Assembly: GCA_029570375.1 (NCBI GenBank) | Contig: JAKPXB010000043.1 | Location: 65,225-129,224 of the forward strand | Source of the DNA: Bacillota bacterium | Lineage (GTDB): Bacteria; Bacillota; Clostridia; Saccharofermentanales; DTU023 | Direction: 5' to 3' | Length of the DNA stretch: 64,000 nt | Shown: positions 53,637 to 60,995 of the stretch, piece after piece | Numbering within the stretch: the stretch's first letter is position 1 | How the letters are laid out: every line of letters begins with the position of its first letter | Notes under the pieces: model-generated | What the model was told of the DNA's origin: nothing | What the model saw: the letters and a program-made list of their open reading frames with translations, nothing else | Database searches by the model: none | Program-made: the position numbers and the translations under genes

Positions 53637-54917
53637 TTATATCCTCAATAAATCGCGATAGTGTTTTTCCGTCGCGTATTCGAAGCTGTCAAGGCTATCG
53701 ATATTGACCGTGCCGTTATCCAGTCGCACAAGCTCATCCGGCTTTCGAGCGTCCCATACAGCCGATTCAAACGCTTCAATTAGATGTTTACAGTTTTCCA
53801 TGACGACCAGCTTATCGGTCGCCATGAGCATGTCCGTCGCACTGATCCTGTCGGCGATCGGCAACTTTCGCGCATACCGCACGGGGATTTGCGGCGTCGC
53901 CTGTCGAAATGACTTAATCAATAGCATTTCATGATCCAAATAGGCGTCCGTGATGCGAGGGTACATCGCTTTCCATCGCTCCGTCTTTTGTACCCATGCA
54001 CCCTTAAGGTGGTCGGCGCTGAAATTGTCAGGATCGTAATACTCGTCGAGCACGATTGCCTTTTTGAAGTTGCGCGTAAACCCGACGAGTGTAAACACGG
54101 ACGCGGAGCCGCTACCGCCAAAGTCAACCCCAATCGTAAAAAACGAAAAAGGATTCGCCTCAATGTAAGCCTCCAGTTTGTCTTGGCTCCACACGTGTCG
54201 ATGCCGATCAAAGCCTGTGTAAATGGAGCCTTCCGCTTGCGCCCATTCGCCGAGGATATAGCGGCGGAAAAAGACGCCTGTGTACATCCGCATGTACCGC
54301 TCTTTCACGCTCTCCGACAGCGTGTTGTTGTCGTTGAGCTGAAAGTGCAGGTAGTAAATGTGTTTCTCTTTCGCTAAGTCAATAAATTCTTTTTTGAACC
54401 AGTGTGACGGGCCCCTCGGGTTGCAATTCATGAAGACCTTCGCGCCGTCACGTGAACACCGGGCGATCATCTGATCGACAAACGATCGCGGAAACAGCGC
54501 CGTCTCATCCGCCAGCGCTCCCGCCGCCGTTAAGCCTTGCAACACGTCTTGGCTCGCTTCGTTGTTTGCGCCGAAGAGGTAATACGTGTTCCCGCCTACT
54601 GTGATATAGTTCTCCGAACGGTTATATGAGTAGGGAAGCGACCACGCTTGAAGGATCTGTTGCATCGGCTTGACAACGTTCCTTTTAAGCGCGCCCATCG
54701 ACTTTCCCGCTATGATGAAATCCTCCTCTTTATAGTGTGCAAACGACCATCGCAAGAAACTGCAGAGCATAGCGATCGTCTTCCCGGAGCGTATGGAGCC
54801 GTCGGCAATAACCATATCGTGATCACGTACCGGAGACGACGGTTCCCACCAGAACAAGAGCTTGCGTTGCTTCGTCGAGAACGGCTGAAACTCAAACGCG
54901 TGCGCTTTCTTCCTCAT
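53637..54917 (-). CDS. Terminase large subunit
   Basis: A 426-residue ATPase/nuclease that packages DNA. ATG 54917 is preferred; the same frame is open further upstream but there it overlaps the small subunit gene in a non-homologous Arg-rich reading. Walker A is VIADGSIRSGKTIAM, Walker B GALADETALF, and the RNase-H-like nuclease has GVDFGGSGSASVF with its Asp. It overlaps the small-subunit gene by 26 bp. SPP1/PBSX-type. Confidence 0.92.
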   Translation of the reverse strand: MRKKAHAFEFQPFSTKQRKLLFWWEPSSPVRDHDMVIADGSIRSGKTIAMLCSFLRWSFAHYKEEDFIIAGKSMGALKRNVVKPMQQILQAWSLPYSYNRSENYITVGGNTYYLFGANNEASQDVLQGLTAAGALADETALFPRSFVDQMIARCSRDGAKVFMNCNPRGPSHWFKKEFIDLAKEKHIYYLHFQLNDNNTLSESVKERYMRMYTGVFFRRYILGEWAQAEGSIYTGFDRHRHVWSQDKLEAYIEANPFSFFTIGVDFGGSGSASVFTLVGFTRNFKKAIVLDEYYDPDNFSADHLKGAWVQKTERWKAMYPRITDAYLDHEMLLIKSFRQATPQIPVRYARKLPIADRISATDMLMATDKLVVMENCKHLIEAFESAVWDARKPDELVRLDNGTVNIDSLDSFEYATEKHYRDLLRI

Positions 54918-55425
54918 CCCGTTCACCGTCGCTTTCTTCTTCGGCAAATAGTTCGGCAATATCGATCGTGTCCGGTTTCGTCGCCGACACAAAAGCTTGG
55001 ACGCTTTCTCTTGCCGATTCCTCCGGTGACTGTCGGACGCGCTCAAGCTCAACCAGCGCCTTTTCCTTTTCCGCTTTGAGCTTCTCTGTGCGCGCCTTTT
55101 GCTCTTGCCTGTCTTGTAACGTGGTCGTCTGCCCAAGTGTGCTCCGGATCGTCTCAAACGCCTTCGGGTCTCCTTTCGCGATTGCTCGAACCACAAGGCT
55201 GTACGCCAGCCCCTGTTCCATCGTCGGATCGATGCCAAACGTGCTAAGACGCGCCGCTAACTTTTCGTCCGGCACCTCCAAGGACAATATGGTCTCAAGA
55301 GCCTTCTTCAAGTTCGCTTTTTTGCGTCTCGCTTTGCCGCTTGCAATTCCACCTTTTTTTCCATTTTCTCTCGCTTCGCTCTCGCTTCGTTCATCAAAAG
55401 GGATTAAATTTTCCTCGTTGGCCAT
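54892..55425 (-). CDS. Terminase small subunit
   Basis: A 177-residue DNA-recognition subunit. The N-terminal ENGKKGGIASGKARRKKANL, KALETILSLEVPDEK and YSLVVRAIAKGDPKAFETIR are found in small terminases of clostridial phages. The C-terminal half is coiled coil and acidic. It lies directly upstream of the large subunit and downstream of the orphan cassettes. Confidence 0.82.
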   Translation of the reverse strand: MANEENLIPFDERSESEARENGKKGGIASGKARRKKANLKKALETILSLEVPDEKLAARLSTFGIDPTMEQGLAYSLVVRAIAKGDPKAFETIRSTLGQTTTLQDRQEQKARTEKLKAEKEKALVELERVRQSPEESARESVQAFVSATKPDTIDIAELFAEEESDGERDEEESARV

Positions 55426-55465
55426 CGTCTAATCCCTCCTCTCCGACCCCCCTTTCGCAGGCAAT

Positions 55466-55491
55466 AAAAAAGCACCCCGAAGGGTGCCTTT
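55466..55491 (-). terminator. Terminator, cassette border A
   Basis: Minus strand: AAGGCACCC, TTC, GGGGTGCTTTTTT. Nearly identical to the hairpin at 56310-56333. It lies just before the small terminase gene. Confidence 0.8.
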
Positions 55492-55619
55492 TGAAAACCG
55501 AGAGGGTGTGCATCTCCCCTCATCTCTTCTAACCAAACAAATGGTGTGTCGCTACACTTGCCTCTAGGCTTCTCGACGTCCGGTTTTCAATTTTATTCTA
55601 TCACTTAACATCAACGATA

Positions 55620-55925
55620 TTAATACAGGTGTTCTACGACAAAACGTTCATCTCCACTGTCTAGCAACTCTCGTATGCTTACACCATCTAGCTTAAACTT
55701 ATCAAGTAGATTAATGAACGGCTCATCTTCAGGAAGTGTAAAAATCGGATCACCTGTATTGTCAAACGACTTACGGACTGATGGACCGGGACCGTCGGTA
55801 TCAAAGAAATAGTACTCTCCGTTGTAGGAAGTCCTCATCGAACCACTTCGGGCATAATATTCATACACTTCACGCACTGCATCGGGTGTCATTGCTAGAA
55901 CCTCCGTGTCGTATTTTTCTTCCAT
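55620..55925 (-). CDS. Candidate immunity protein, orphan cassette 1
   Basis: A 101-residue acidic protein (AMTPDAVREVYEYYARSGSM, YFFDTDGPGPSVRKSFDNTG, IRELLDSGDERFVVEHLY). Its start overlaps the stop of the MGGRG-type toxin candidate by 31 bp. No family recognised; charge, size and overlap are those of immunity proteins. Followed by about 130 bp with no gene and then terminator A. Confidence 0.6.
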   Translation of the reverse strand: MEEKYDTEVLAMTPDAVREVYEYYARSGSMRTSYNGEYYFFDTDGPGPSVRKSFDNTGDPIFTLPEDEPFINLLDKFKLDGVSIRELLDSGDERFVVEHLY

Positions 55926-56287
55926 TTCATTATACGCTCTCCGTCAGCCAATTCCTCAGGTGTCAGAGACCTTGTGCCAATTGTAACACCGTTTGCCACA
56001 ATGTTTACATGTGGCTTCATGCCACCATGTGATTTGTCGAAATCCACACGCTTATACATCTGCTTCTTTTCATCATAGTAACCGATAGACCCAAGCTCCC
56101 CTTTGCTGTTAAGTACTGCATACGTTCGATTTGGAGATCCTGACATAAAAGGCAAACCCGGGGCTTTAGATTCATCATTCTTATTCAGAACCTGAATTCC
56201 TCGAATCGTGGCAACTGTGTGAAACTCTTTCTTAATTAATCGTCCTTGCCCGGTTTTCTTATTAAAAAACGCCCCTCTGCCGCCCAT
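55895..56287 (-). CDS. Orphan toxin-like protein with MGGRG leader, cassette 1
   Basis: A 130-residue basic protein beginning MGGRGAFFNKKTGQGRLIKK. The C-terminal half has YKRVDFDKSHGGMKPHVNIV then SLTPEELADGERIMKWKKN, with an R-x-D-F-D ... H-G-G-x-x-P-H-V pattern seen in BECR-fold RNase-type polymorphic toxin tails. The MGGRG leader is shared with the next cassette and with many phage-borne toxins. No head-protein domain is attached, so it is an orphan. Toxin activity is inferred. Confidence 0.55.
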   Translation of the reverse strand: MGGRGAFFNKKTGQGRLIKKEFHTVATIRGIQVLNKNDESKAPGLPFMSGSPNRTYAVLNSKGELGSIGYYDEKKQMYKRVDFDKSHGGMKPHVNIVANGVTIGTRSLTPEELADGERIMKWKKNTTRRF

Positions 56288-56309
56288 TGTTTTTCTTCCT
56301 TCCGGACAT

Positions 56310-56333
56310 AAAAAGCACCCCGAAGGGTGCTAA
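56310..56333 (-). terminator. Terminator, cassette border B
   Basis: Minus strand: AGCACCC, TTCG, GGGTGCTTTTTAT. Separates cassette 2 from cassette 1; nearly the same sequence as terminator A. Confidence 0.8.
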
Positions 56334-56390
56334 AAAGCAAGGCCACTAGAATCGAACTGGAGTATTCCTCAATCAAGGCGTTTTAAGCCA

Positions 56391-56600
56391 CTAAAACCAG
56401 CCTTTGCTCTTTTCCCGAGTATGTTCAGTCAGTTTACTTAGTTGCTCATAGCTCCTAAATACCGGATCAAATGAGTGATCATCTGGCTCAAACAAATATT
56501 CCTTAACGATGCCCTTCTCAAAATTGCCGTCCGTAATATACACAATGGTGCCCGTTTTCTTAGATATTGTGTCAATCACGCGGTCATATTCTCTCAACAT
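56391..56600 (-). CDS. Candidate immunity protein, orphan cassette 2
   Basis: A 69-residue acidic protein (LREYDRVIDTISKKTGTIVY, ITDGNFEKGIVKEYLFEPDD), 18 bp after the DUF6883-like gene. No family recognised. It is the second member of a two-gene cassette and ends at terminator B. The immunity role is inferred from context. Confidence 0.55.
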   Translation of the reverse strand: MLREYDRVIDTISKKTGTIVYITDGNFEKGIVKEYLFEPDDHSFDPVFRSYEQLSKLTEHTREKSKGWF

Positions 56601-56618
56601 AATAAATGACTCACCCTC

Positions 56619-56972
56619 CTAGTATGCCGTGACAAAATGCAGTCTCCCTCTCTTATCTTTAACCGCCCAGATAGTAACAGTACTTCTTTTGACCCCTATC
56701 CCTAAATCCATTGTAACGCTAAATAACGATGTTCCGTCCTGCGCATTGCCCTTTGCTTGTAGCCGTCCCTCTCGCAATCCTTTTCTCAGATCCCGTTCCA
56801 ACTTACGCCAATTCTGATAATTGTAACCAATGGCATTGAATATTCTGTATTTACCGTTCGACTTTTCCGGATGCAACAAGTAGTCTTTTATTTTTGCATT
56901 TGCTATTTTTGCAACCTTCGCCCTGTACGCCTTAGAGCCTTTAGGATAAAAATTTTGTCCTCTACCACCCAC
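56619..56972 (-). CDS. Orphan toxin-like protein with MGGRG leader, cassette 2 (DUF6883-like)
   Basis: A 117-residue basic protein beginning MGGRGQNFYPKGSKAYRAKV. The remainder (IKDYLLHPEKSNGKYRIFNA, IGYNYQNWRKLERDLRKGLR, VTIWAVKDKRGRLHFVTAY) matches DUF6883, a BECR-type domain found as a tail of polymorphic toxins. The start overlaps the ParB-DUF4417 stop by 11 bp. Likely an RNase; target unknown. Paired with a small acidic gene. Confidence 0.65.
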   Translation of the reverse strand: MGGRGQNFYPKGSKAYRAKVAKIANAKIKDYLLHPEKSNGKYRIFNAIGYNYQNWRKLERDLRKGLREGRLQAKGNAQDGTSLFSVTMDLGIGVKRSTVTIWAVKDKRGRLHFVTAY

Positions 56973-58104
56973 ATTTTACCCCGCCTTTCCAACGTCGCGT
57001 AACCTCGTTTTCAATATGCACGACTCTCGTGCTTCCGAAGTCATAGCCGATGTCGCCGCCGTAAACGACGATGGCAGAAGGATGCAGGCGTTTCATCGCT
57101 TCGTCCATGCCGGCATTCCAGATCGCTTTTGCCTTTTCATCTTGCTTGACGCCGATGGTGGACACGCTCACTGTGCCGCCGGACTCGATGCCGTCGAAGC
57201 AGAATGCGAAGGTCTCCGGTTCCGCCCATGAGAGCGTTGGGATCACCGTAATTCCGTAATCCTGCATCATCTGCCCGATCAGACGGCTTCGGTAGATATT
57301 CCACACCTTCATGGCCAGCGGCATGTTCATATACAGCGAAAAATCCGGCGTCAGCACACAATCAAAAGCTGAGAGCTTTTCAAGGTAAAGCGCCGGACGC
57401 CTCCAGATTCTCTCAAACTGATAGTCGTCAAGATAAAAATGAATGCCGGCATCATACTCATCGGACGTCAGCATGTAATTAAACCCGATTAACCGCTCCG
57501 GAATATGCTGTGTCGCTTCCAGCGTCGGCATCTGGTACATCCCGGCGACACGAGAAGGGTCATAGTCATAGAGCCTGTACAGAGTTATTGTTTTCTCCCG
57601 CTCGTCCCCGTAATAAAGGCGTTCCGTTTGTTCGCTGGCATCGCCCTCAAAACGGCTGTCCTCGTCTTCGCCTGTATCCAGTGTGCTGTTTGAAGAGGAA
57701 CGCGAATTTTGGCCATCTGTAAAGCTCAGGTTTGATGTGTCAAGATCAAAGCCGAAGTCTCCCATATCAAAAGAGAATGACAATTCTTGCAATTCTTTTT
57801 CAAGCTTCCCAAGGTCCCATGTCGCCTCCTCGCTCACCCTGTTGTCGGCAAGCCTGAACGCCTTAATCTGCTCATCGGTCAAATCCTCGGCAACAATACA
57901 AGGCACCGTCTTCATTTTCAGCTGCTTTGCCGCCTTGAGACGTGTGTGTCCGGTGACAATCACCATGCTTCTGTCAACCACGATCGGCACCTTGAACCCG
58001 AATTCGCGAATGCTCGCCTTTACCGCTTCCACGGCATGATCATTCACGCGAGGATTGTTCGGATACGGTTTTAGCTTATTGACCGCGATCTCCTGAATTT
58101 GCAT
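56962..58104 (-). CDS. ParB-like nuclease / DUF4417 fusion protein
   Basis: A 380-residue protein. Residues 1-110 are a ParB/Spo0J N-terminal domain (VNKLKPYPNNPRVNDHAVEA, VTGHTRLKAAKQLKMKTVPC). A Ser/Asp-rich linker follows, then a DUF4417 domain (LIGFNYMLTSDEYDAGIHFY, LYMNMPLAMKVWNIYRSRLI, ALKR-like SAIVVYGGDIGYDFG). ParB domains in phage packaging regions often accompany terminase and modification genes. The ATG at 58104 is behind GGAAGGGAGG. What DUF4417 does is unknown; the pair may bind DNA in packaging or modification. Confidence 0.85.
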   Translation of the reverse strand: MQIQEIAVNKLKPYPNNPRVNDHAVEAVKASIREFGFKVPIVVDRSMVIVTGHTRLKAAKQLKMKTVPCIVAEDLTDEQIKAFRLADNRVSEEATWDLGKLEKELQELSFSFDMGDFGFDLDTSNLSFTDGQNSRSSSNSTLDTGEDEDSRFEGDASEQTERLYYGDEREKTITLYRLYDYDPSRVAGMYQMPTLEATQHIPERLIGFNYMLTSDEYDAGIHFYLDDYQFERIWRRPALYLEKLSAFDCVLTPDFSLYMNMPLAMKVWNIYRSRLIGQMMQDYGITVIPTLSWAEPETFAFCFDGIESGGTVSVSTIGVKQDEKAKAIWNAGMDEAMKRLHPSAIVVYGGDIGYDFGSTRVVHIENEVTRRWKGGVKCGW

Positions 58105-58202
58105 CGCCGCCTCCCTTCCTCTCTCTGTGCGAAGACAGCGGCAGGGCAGGGCCATGCGAGGAGTCGCACATGAGCTGTCTTACGCCTGCCCTTTCACCGC
58201 AT

Positions 58203-58226
58203 GAAAAAACCGCCCGGAGGCGGTTT
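58203..58226 (-). terminator. Rho-independent terminator after DUF3800
   Basis: Minus strand: AAACCGCC, TCCGG, GCGGTTTTTTCAT; same border sequence as 50109-50132. It ends the DUF3800 transcript. Confidence 0.8.
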
Positions 58227-58265
58227 GTGTGTTGAGCGCACAGAATTTATCAGAATTTTATCATG

Positions 58266-58949
58266 CTATGGTAATAGACTAAAAAACACTTTATCTTCAA
58301 TCTCATGCAATTTATTCGCTCTTGCGAGGTAGTAAATTCTGTTAGCTACAATGTCCGCCATGCGAATTGCTGTTGTGCTCTCCGAATTCCGATATGCGAC
58401 CGTTATACCTTGCATTTGAGGACATATGGGAGGGAAAAACTTCTGCCAATCTTCATTGAAAGTTCCGTATTTGAATTCCATCAAAAGGCCTTCTTGGAGT
58501 TCATATCTTCCATCCGTCGCCGTTGTATGTTCATCGCAGACCACATGGATGTTATCAATTTCGCTCAGATTGATTATCCCCCTATCACTCATCTGTAACA
58601 GAGCTTTTTTCAACCCAATCTTGTACGCATAATCTAAGTAACGCTGCTTCGATTTTTTGTGGTAATAAATACTCTTCAAAATTCTCTTTTGATTTATAAC
58701 AACGCCGAATTTTATTACATCGTTCATCGAACGGAATAATTTGCCCTTATGCTTATTAGACAACGTGCAAGCTTTTAGCTCGCCACTAAGACAGGATCTG
58801 TTACGCATCGATCTTTCAACAGAAATGTATTTCCTAACACCCTTATCTCGAGATGTCTTGGATAAAAATATTACGCCGCCAAACACAAAAATTTGATTAT
58901 GAACGTAATCAAATACCCCGGATTCATCAGAATAAACAAAAAGATCCAT
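58266..58949 (-). CDS. DUF3800 domain protein
   Basis: A 227-residue DUF3800 protein: DLFVYSDESGVFDYVHNQIF at the start with the conserved SDESG motif, and STTAIRMADIVANRIYYLAR near the end with the distal Asp. The fold resembles RNase H/transposase nucleases; function in phages unknown, possibly defence or RNA cleavage. AT-rich compared with neighbours, own promoter and terminator, so it is a moron. A hairpin plus T-run lies 11 bp before the ATG. Confidence 0.82.
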   Translation of the reverse strand: MDLFVYSDESGVFDYVHNQIFVFGGVIFLSKTSRDKGVRKYISVERSMRNRSCLSGELKACTLSNKHKGKLFRSMNDVIKFGVVINQKRILKSIYYHKKSKQRYLDYAYKIGLKKALLQMSDRGIINLSEIDNIHVVCDEHTTATDGRYELQEGLLMEFKYGTFNEDWQKFFPPICPQMQGITVAYRNSESTTAIRMADIVANRIYYLARANKLHEIEDKVFFSLLP

Positions 58950-58960
58950 ACTTCCCCATT

Positions 58961-58982
58961 AAAAAGCCGCCTTTCGGCGGCC
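58961..58982 (-). terminator. Hairpin with T-run just before the DUF3800 gene (attenuator-like)
   Basis: Minus strand: GCCGCC, GAAA, GGCGGC, TTTTT ending 11 bp before ATG 58949. Placed between the promoter at 59066-59094 and the gene, it could attenuate expression. Confidence 0.7.
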
Positions 58983-59065
58983 CTCACGGCTGGCAACATT
59001 ACATGTCGCTTAAACGTCAATTCAGTCCCGCGAGTGTACAGCATGGTTCCCCATCTGCATTTAGA

Positions 59066-59094
59066 GGATAGCATGAACAACCTTTGTTTTCAAG
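59066..59094 (-). promoter_or_regulatory. Promoter upstream of DUF3800 (late-direction)
   Basis: Minus strand: TTGAAA (59094-59089), 17 bp, TATCCT (59071-59066). It lies after a terminator and before a leader of about 80 nt. Confidence 0.6.
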
Positions 59095-59114
59095 TGTTAA
59101 ATTTCTGTTCTTAC

Positions 59115-59149
59115 AAAAAAGCAGACGCCCCTGCTCCGGACCGCCTGCT
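59115..59149 (-). terminator. Terminator of the early/replication operon
   Basis: Minus strand: AGCAGGCG and CGTCTGCT (one G-U) with a 14-nt loop, followed by TTTTT. Marks the end of the right-hand (replication) transcript. Confidence 0.75.
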
Positions 59150-59192
59150 CTAGACACCTTTGTTAGCTTATATAATACCACAGATCGAACAC

Positions 59193-59228
59193 GACATTTT
59201 ATGACATTTTATGACATTTTATGACATG
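59193..59228. repeat. Three 10-bp direct repeats (GACATTTTAT)
   Basis: GACATTTTAT occurs at 59193, 59203 and 59213, followed by a partial GACATG. Unit length matches one DNA turn, as in protein-binding iterons. It spans the stop of the small gene at 59219 and lies upstream of the late-direction promoter. Confidence 0.7.
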
Positions 59229-59416
59229 TTTTCGAGTTTTTCCCTTCTTTCGGCAATCATTGCCTCTAATTCCTGTAGGTCTTCTTCGGTCGCTTTATCA
59301 CGGATAAAGCGCCGTGAAGAGGATCTGTCGGTGAGATAGCGACGGTGTTCTTTGTTTTTTTCTCGCCAACGCCTGTCTGCTTCCGGATTGTACACCGCTT
59401 TTCGTTTTTTCTGCAT
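59219..59416 (-). CDS. Small charged phage protein
   Basis: A 65-residue, strongly charged helical protein (KKRKAVYNPEADRRWREKNK, YLTDRSSSRRFIRDKATEED, LQELEAMIAERREKL). Similar short proteins with PEADRRWREKN are common in Firmicutes prophages just before the packaging genes. DNA-binding or regulatory role possible. Its stop lies inside the 10-bp repeats. Confidence 0.72.
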   Translation of the reverse strand: MQKKRKAVYNPEADRRWREKNKEHRRYLTDRSSSRRFIRDKATEEDLQELEAMIAERREKLENMS

Positions 59417-59498
59417 TTGTCCTCCCGCTTGCCATGTGTTAGAATACTGGTGGGTGTGGCAAGCGCACCCACCGTATTGTTTCTTTGAGGCCCTTCCG

Positions 59499-59618
59499 CT
59501 AGCTATTTAGGAGGGCTTCAATCTTTTTGATAGCTTCTTCTCGGCTTTCCGCACTTCTTATGATCTCGATGACCATTCTGAGGACCGTGCGGAACTGTTC
59601 GTTTGTCATACCACTCAT
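59499..59618 (-). CDS. 39-residue phage protein
   Basis: A short frame from ATG 59618 to TAG, encoding SGMTNEQFRTVLRMVIEIIR and SAESREEAIKKIEALLNS, a single amphipathic helix pair. It is supported by an AGAAAGGAAA ribosome site and by operon position. Small helical proteins of this kind occur near ArpU-type regulators in prophages. Function unknown. Confidence 0.65.
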   Translation of the reverse strand: MSGMTNEQFRTVLRMVIEIIRSAESREEAIKKIEALLNS

Positions 59619-59734
59619 GTCGTTTCCTTTCTAGGCCTTGCCTTCCGTATTCGCTAGCTCTTGTCTAACTGTCTTTATTATCCCATAGTTACGCCACTAT
59701 GTCAAGCGAAAAAGTGTTGTCATTTGCACAGATT

Positions 59735-60283
59735 TTAGCCGTTCGTTTTGTGCAAATTGTCAGTAAATACGTTTAAAGCATCATCGTGGAGTCTCTGCGC
59801 ATGTCGAACACTGAAATTCAGTGCTCTTGAAATCGCGCCGTAGGTCATTCCCTGTATATAGCGATACTTAAGAAGTAGTGCATGCTCCGGCTCACAATAA
59901 GCGTCGATCTCCGCTTCGATCGTCCGGCAAAGCTCCGCATTCCGCTCGATCCTACGCTCGTACTCTACCACCTGATCCAGCAGGGCGACAAGGTGCTTCT
60001 CGCCGCTTTTGTAGTCGCGTGTGCCGGGGCGAACGCGAGGGATGTGAAGAACGGGAACAGAGACATCTGACGGCGTGGGCTTTGGCTTCCCTGCCTCTTT
60101 ACGTCCTTCGATCGTCTCTGTAACACAATCCCCCGTCCAGCCGCCCGTGGTCGCGCCAACGGCATGCGTGCAGGAAGTCATCTGCTCACGCAAGGTCTCG
60201 ATACGCTGTCGGCAGTACTTTGTGTCTCGAACGGCACGCTGATACTCCTCCAGCCGCTCACGGGCGCGGTCTTGATCGGTCAT
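59735..60283 (-). CDS. Phage late regulator, DUF1492/ArpU-like
   Basis: A 182-residue protein: N-terminal helices (RERLEEYQRAVRDTKYCRQR), a polar linker and a C-terminal sigma-70 region-4-like HTH (LLLKYRYIQGMTYGAISRAL, NFSVRHAQRLHDDAL). Family members act as late transcription activators in Gram-positive phages. Its place at the early/late boundary fits control of the leftward late genes, perhaps through the repeats near 59193. Confidence 0.78.
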   Translation of the reverse strand: MTDQDRARERLEEYQRAVRDTKYCRQRIETLREQMTSCTHAVGATTGGWTGDCVTETIEGRKEAGKPKPTPSDVSVPVLHIPRVRPGTRDYKSGEKHLVALLDQVVEYERRIERNAELCRTIEAEIDAYCEPEHALLLKYRYIQGMTYGAISRALNFSVRHAQRLHDDALNVFTDNLHKTNG

Positions 60284-60285
60284 GT

Positions 60286-60459
60286 TTAGTCAACCTCTAG
60301 CTCCTTGTCGTCCATCAAAAGCGGACACGATACCCACATGCTGACCTCATCCAGAAAATAGTTACTGTCCTCGTTAGCGCAGATTCTGTACAATTTGCCG
60401 CGGTTTGTCTCGACGATGTGCGCAAACACGCAGTCGGAGCAACCAAAGTCTTTACTCAC
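60286..60459 (-). CDS. Small cysteine-containing phage protein
   Basis: A 57-residue protein from GTG 60459, with GGAGG 5 bp upstream; the longer ATG-like reading overlaps the next gene completely and lacks a site. It contains CSDCVFAHIVETNRGKLYRI and later two Cys, suggesting a metal-binding fold. Function unknown. Confidence 0.6.
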   Translation of the reverse strand: MSKDFGCSDCVFAHIVETNRGKLYRICANEDSNYFLDEVSMWVSCPLLMDDKELEVD

Positions 60460-60460
60460 A

Positions 60461-60646
60461 TTAGCCTCCACCTGTTTTTCCGCAGTGCGGACAATAATTC
60501 TCCCATTCGTCGTTCCTCGTTGGTATTGAGTGCCAGCCCTCATCTCGCATTGCTTCTATCGCTTCTCCCCAAGTATCGCAAGGCGGCAAGTAATCACCAC
60601 AGCTGTCGCAGTATGCTGTGTACTTTCTGTATTCTTTAAGGATCAT
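60461..60646 (-). CDS. Small zinc-ribbon-like phage protein
   Basis: A 61-residue protein with two CxxC knuckles (YCDSCGDYLPPC and YCPHCGKTGGG) separated by a WGEAIEAMRDEGW helix, a zinc-ribbon arrangement. It overlaps the resolvase gene by 11 bp. Confidence 0.65.
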   Translation of the reverse strand: MILKEYRKYTAYCDSCGDYLPPCDTWGEAIEAMRDEGWHSIPTRNDEWENYCPHCGKTGGG

Positions 60647-60995
60647 TTTTTCTCTCCTCTACTTCGTCATCAAGTACCTTCCCCGCTTCCCACTCGCGGT
60701 ATAGCTCCATCCAGTCGTCTATATCCATCGTGACAAGCCAGCGGCAGTGATTCTTACGGTGGAACACAGCGGGCAGGCTATCGATGCGAGCATCGCTTTT
60801 CGCTTGAGCCATCGCGTCGTACAGATTAAGACGCTCAACGCGCTTGACCTCAATGTGGATTCCCGGCAAGCCAATCACATCCGCGTCTCCGGAGGCTCCG
60901 CTATATTGCTGCCCTCTCCTGCAGTCGTAGCCGTGCTCTCTGAGGATTCCGGCCAGCTCGCGCTCGCCGCGAGCACCTTTTGCTCTGCTGTTCAT
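60636..60995 (-). CDS. PD-(D/E)XK endonuclease (Holliday junction resolvase-like)
   Basis: A 119-residue nuclease of the archaeal Hjc/phage resolvase type. SRAKGARGERELAGILREHG, GASGDADVIGLPGIHIEVKR gives Asp, Glu and Lys of the active site. It likely resolves branched phage DNA before packaging. Overlaps both neighbours by a few bases. Confidence 0.85.
   Translation of the reverse strand: MNSRAKGARGERELAGILREHGYDCRRGQQYSGASGDADVIGLPGIHIEVKRVERLNLYDAMAQAKSDARIDSLPAVFHRKNHCRWLVTMDIDDWMELYREWEAGKVLDDEVEERKNDP

Noticed and set aside
56340-56390. tRNA T-loop-like sequence (CCAGTTCGATTCTAG) after cassette 2
   Set aside because: The stem does not pair well and no acceptor helix can be formed, so a tRNA or tRNA-like element is not supported.
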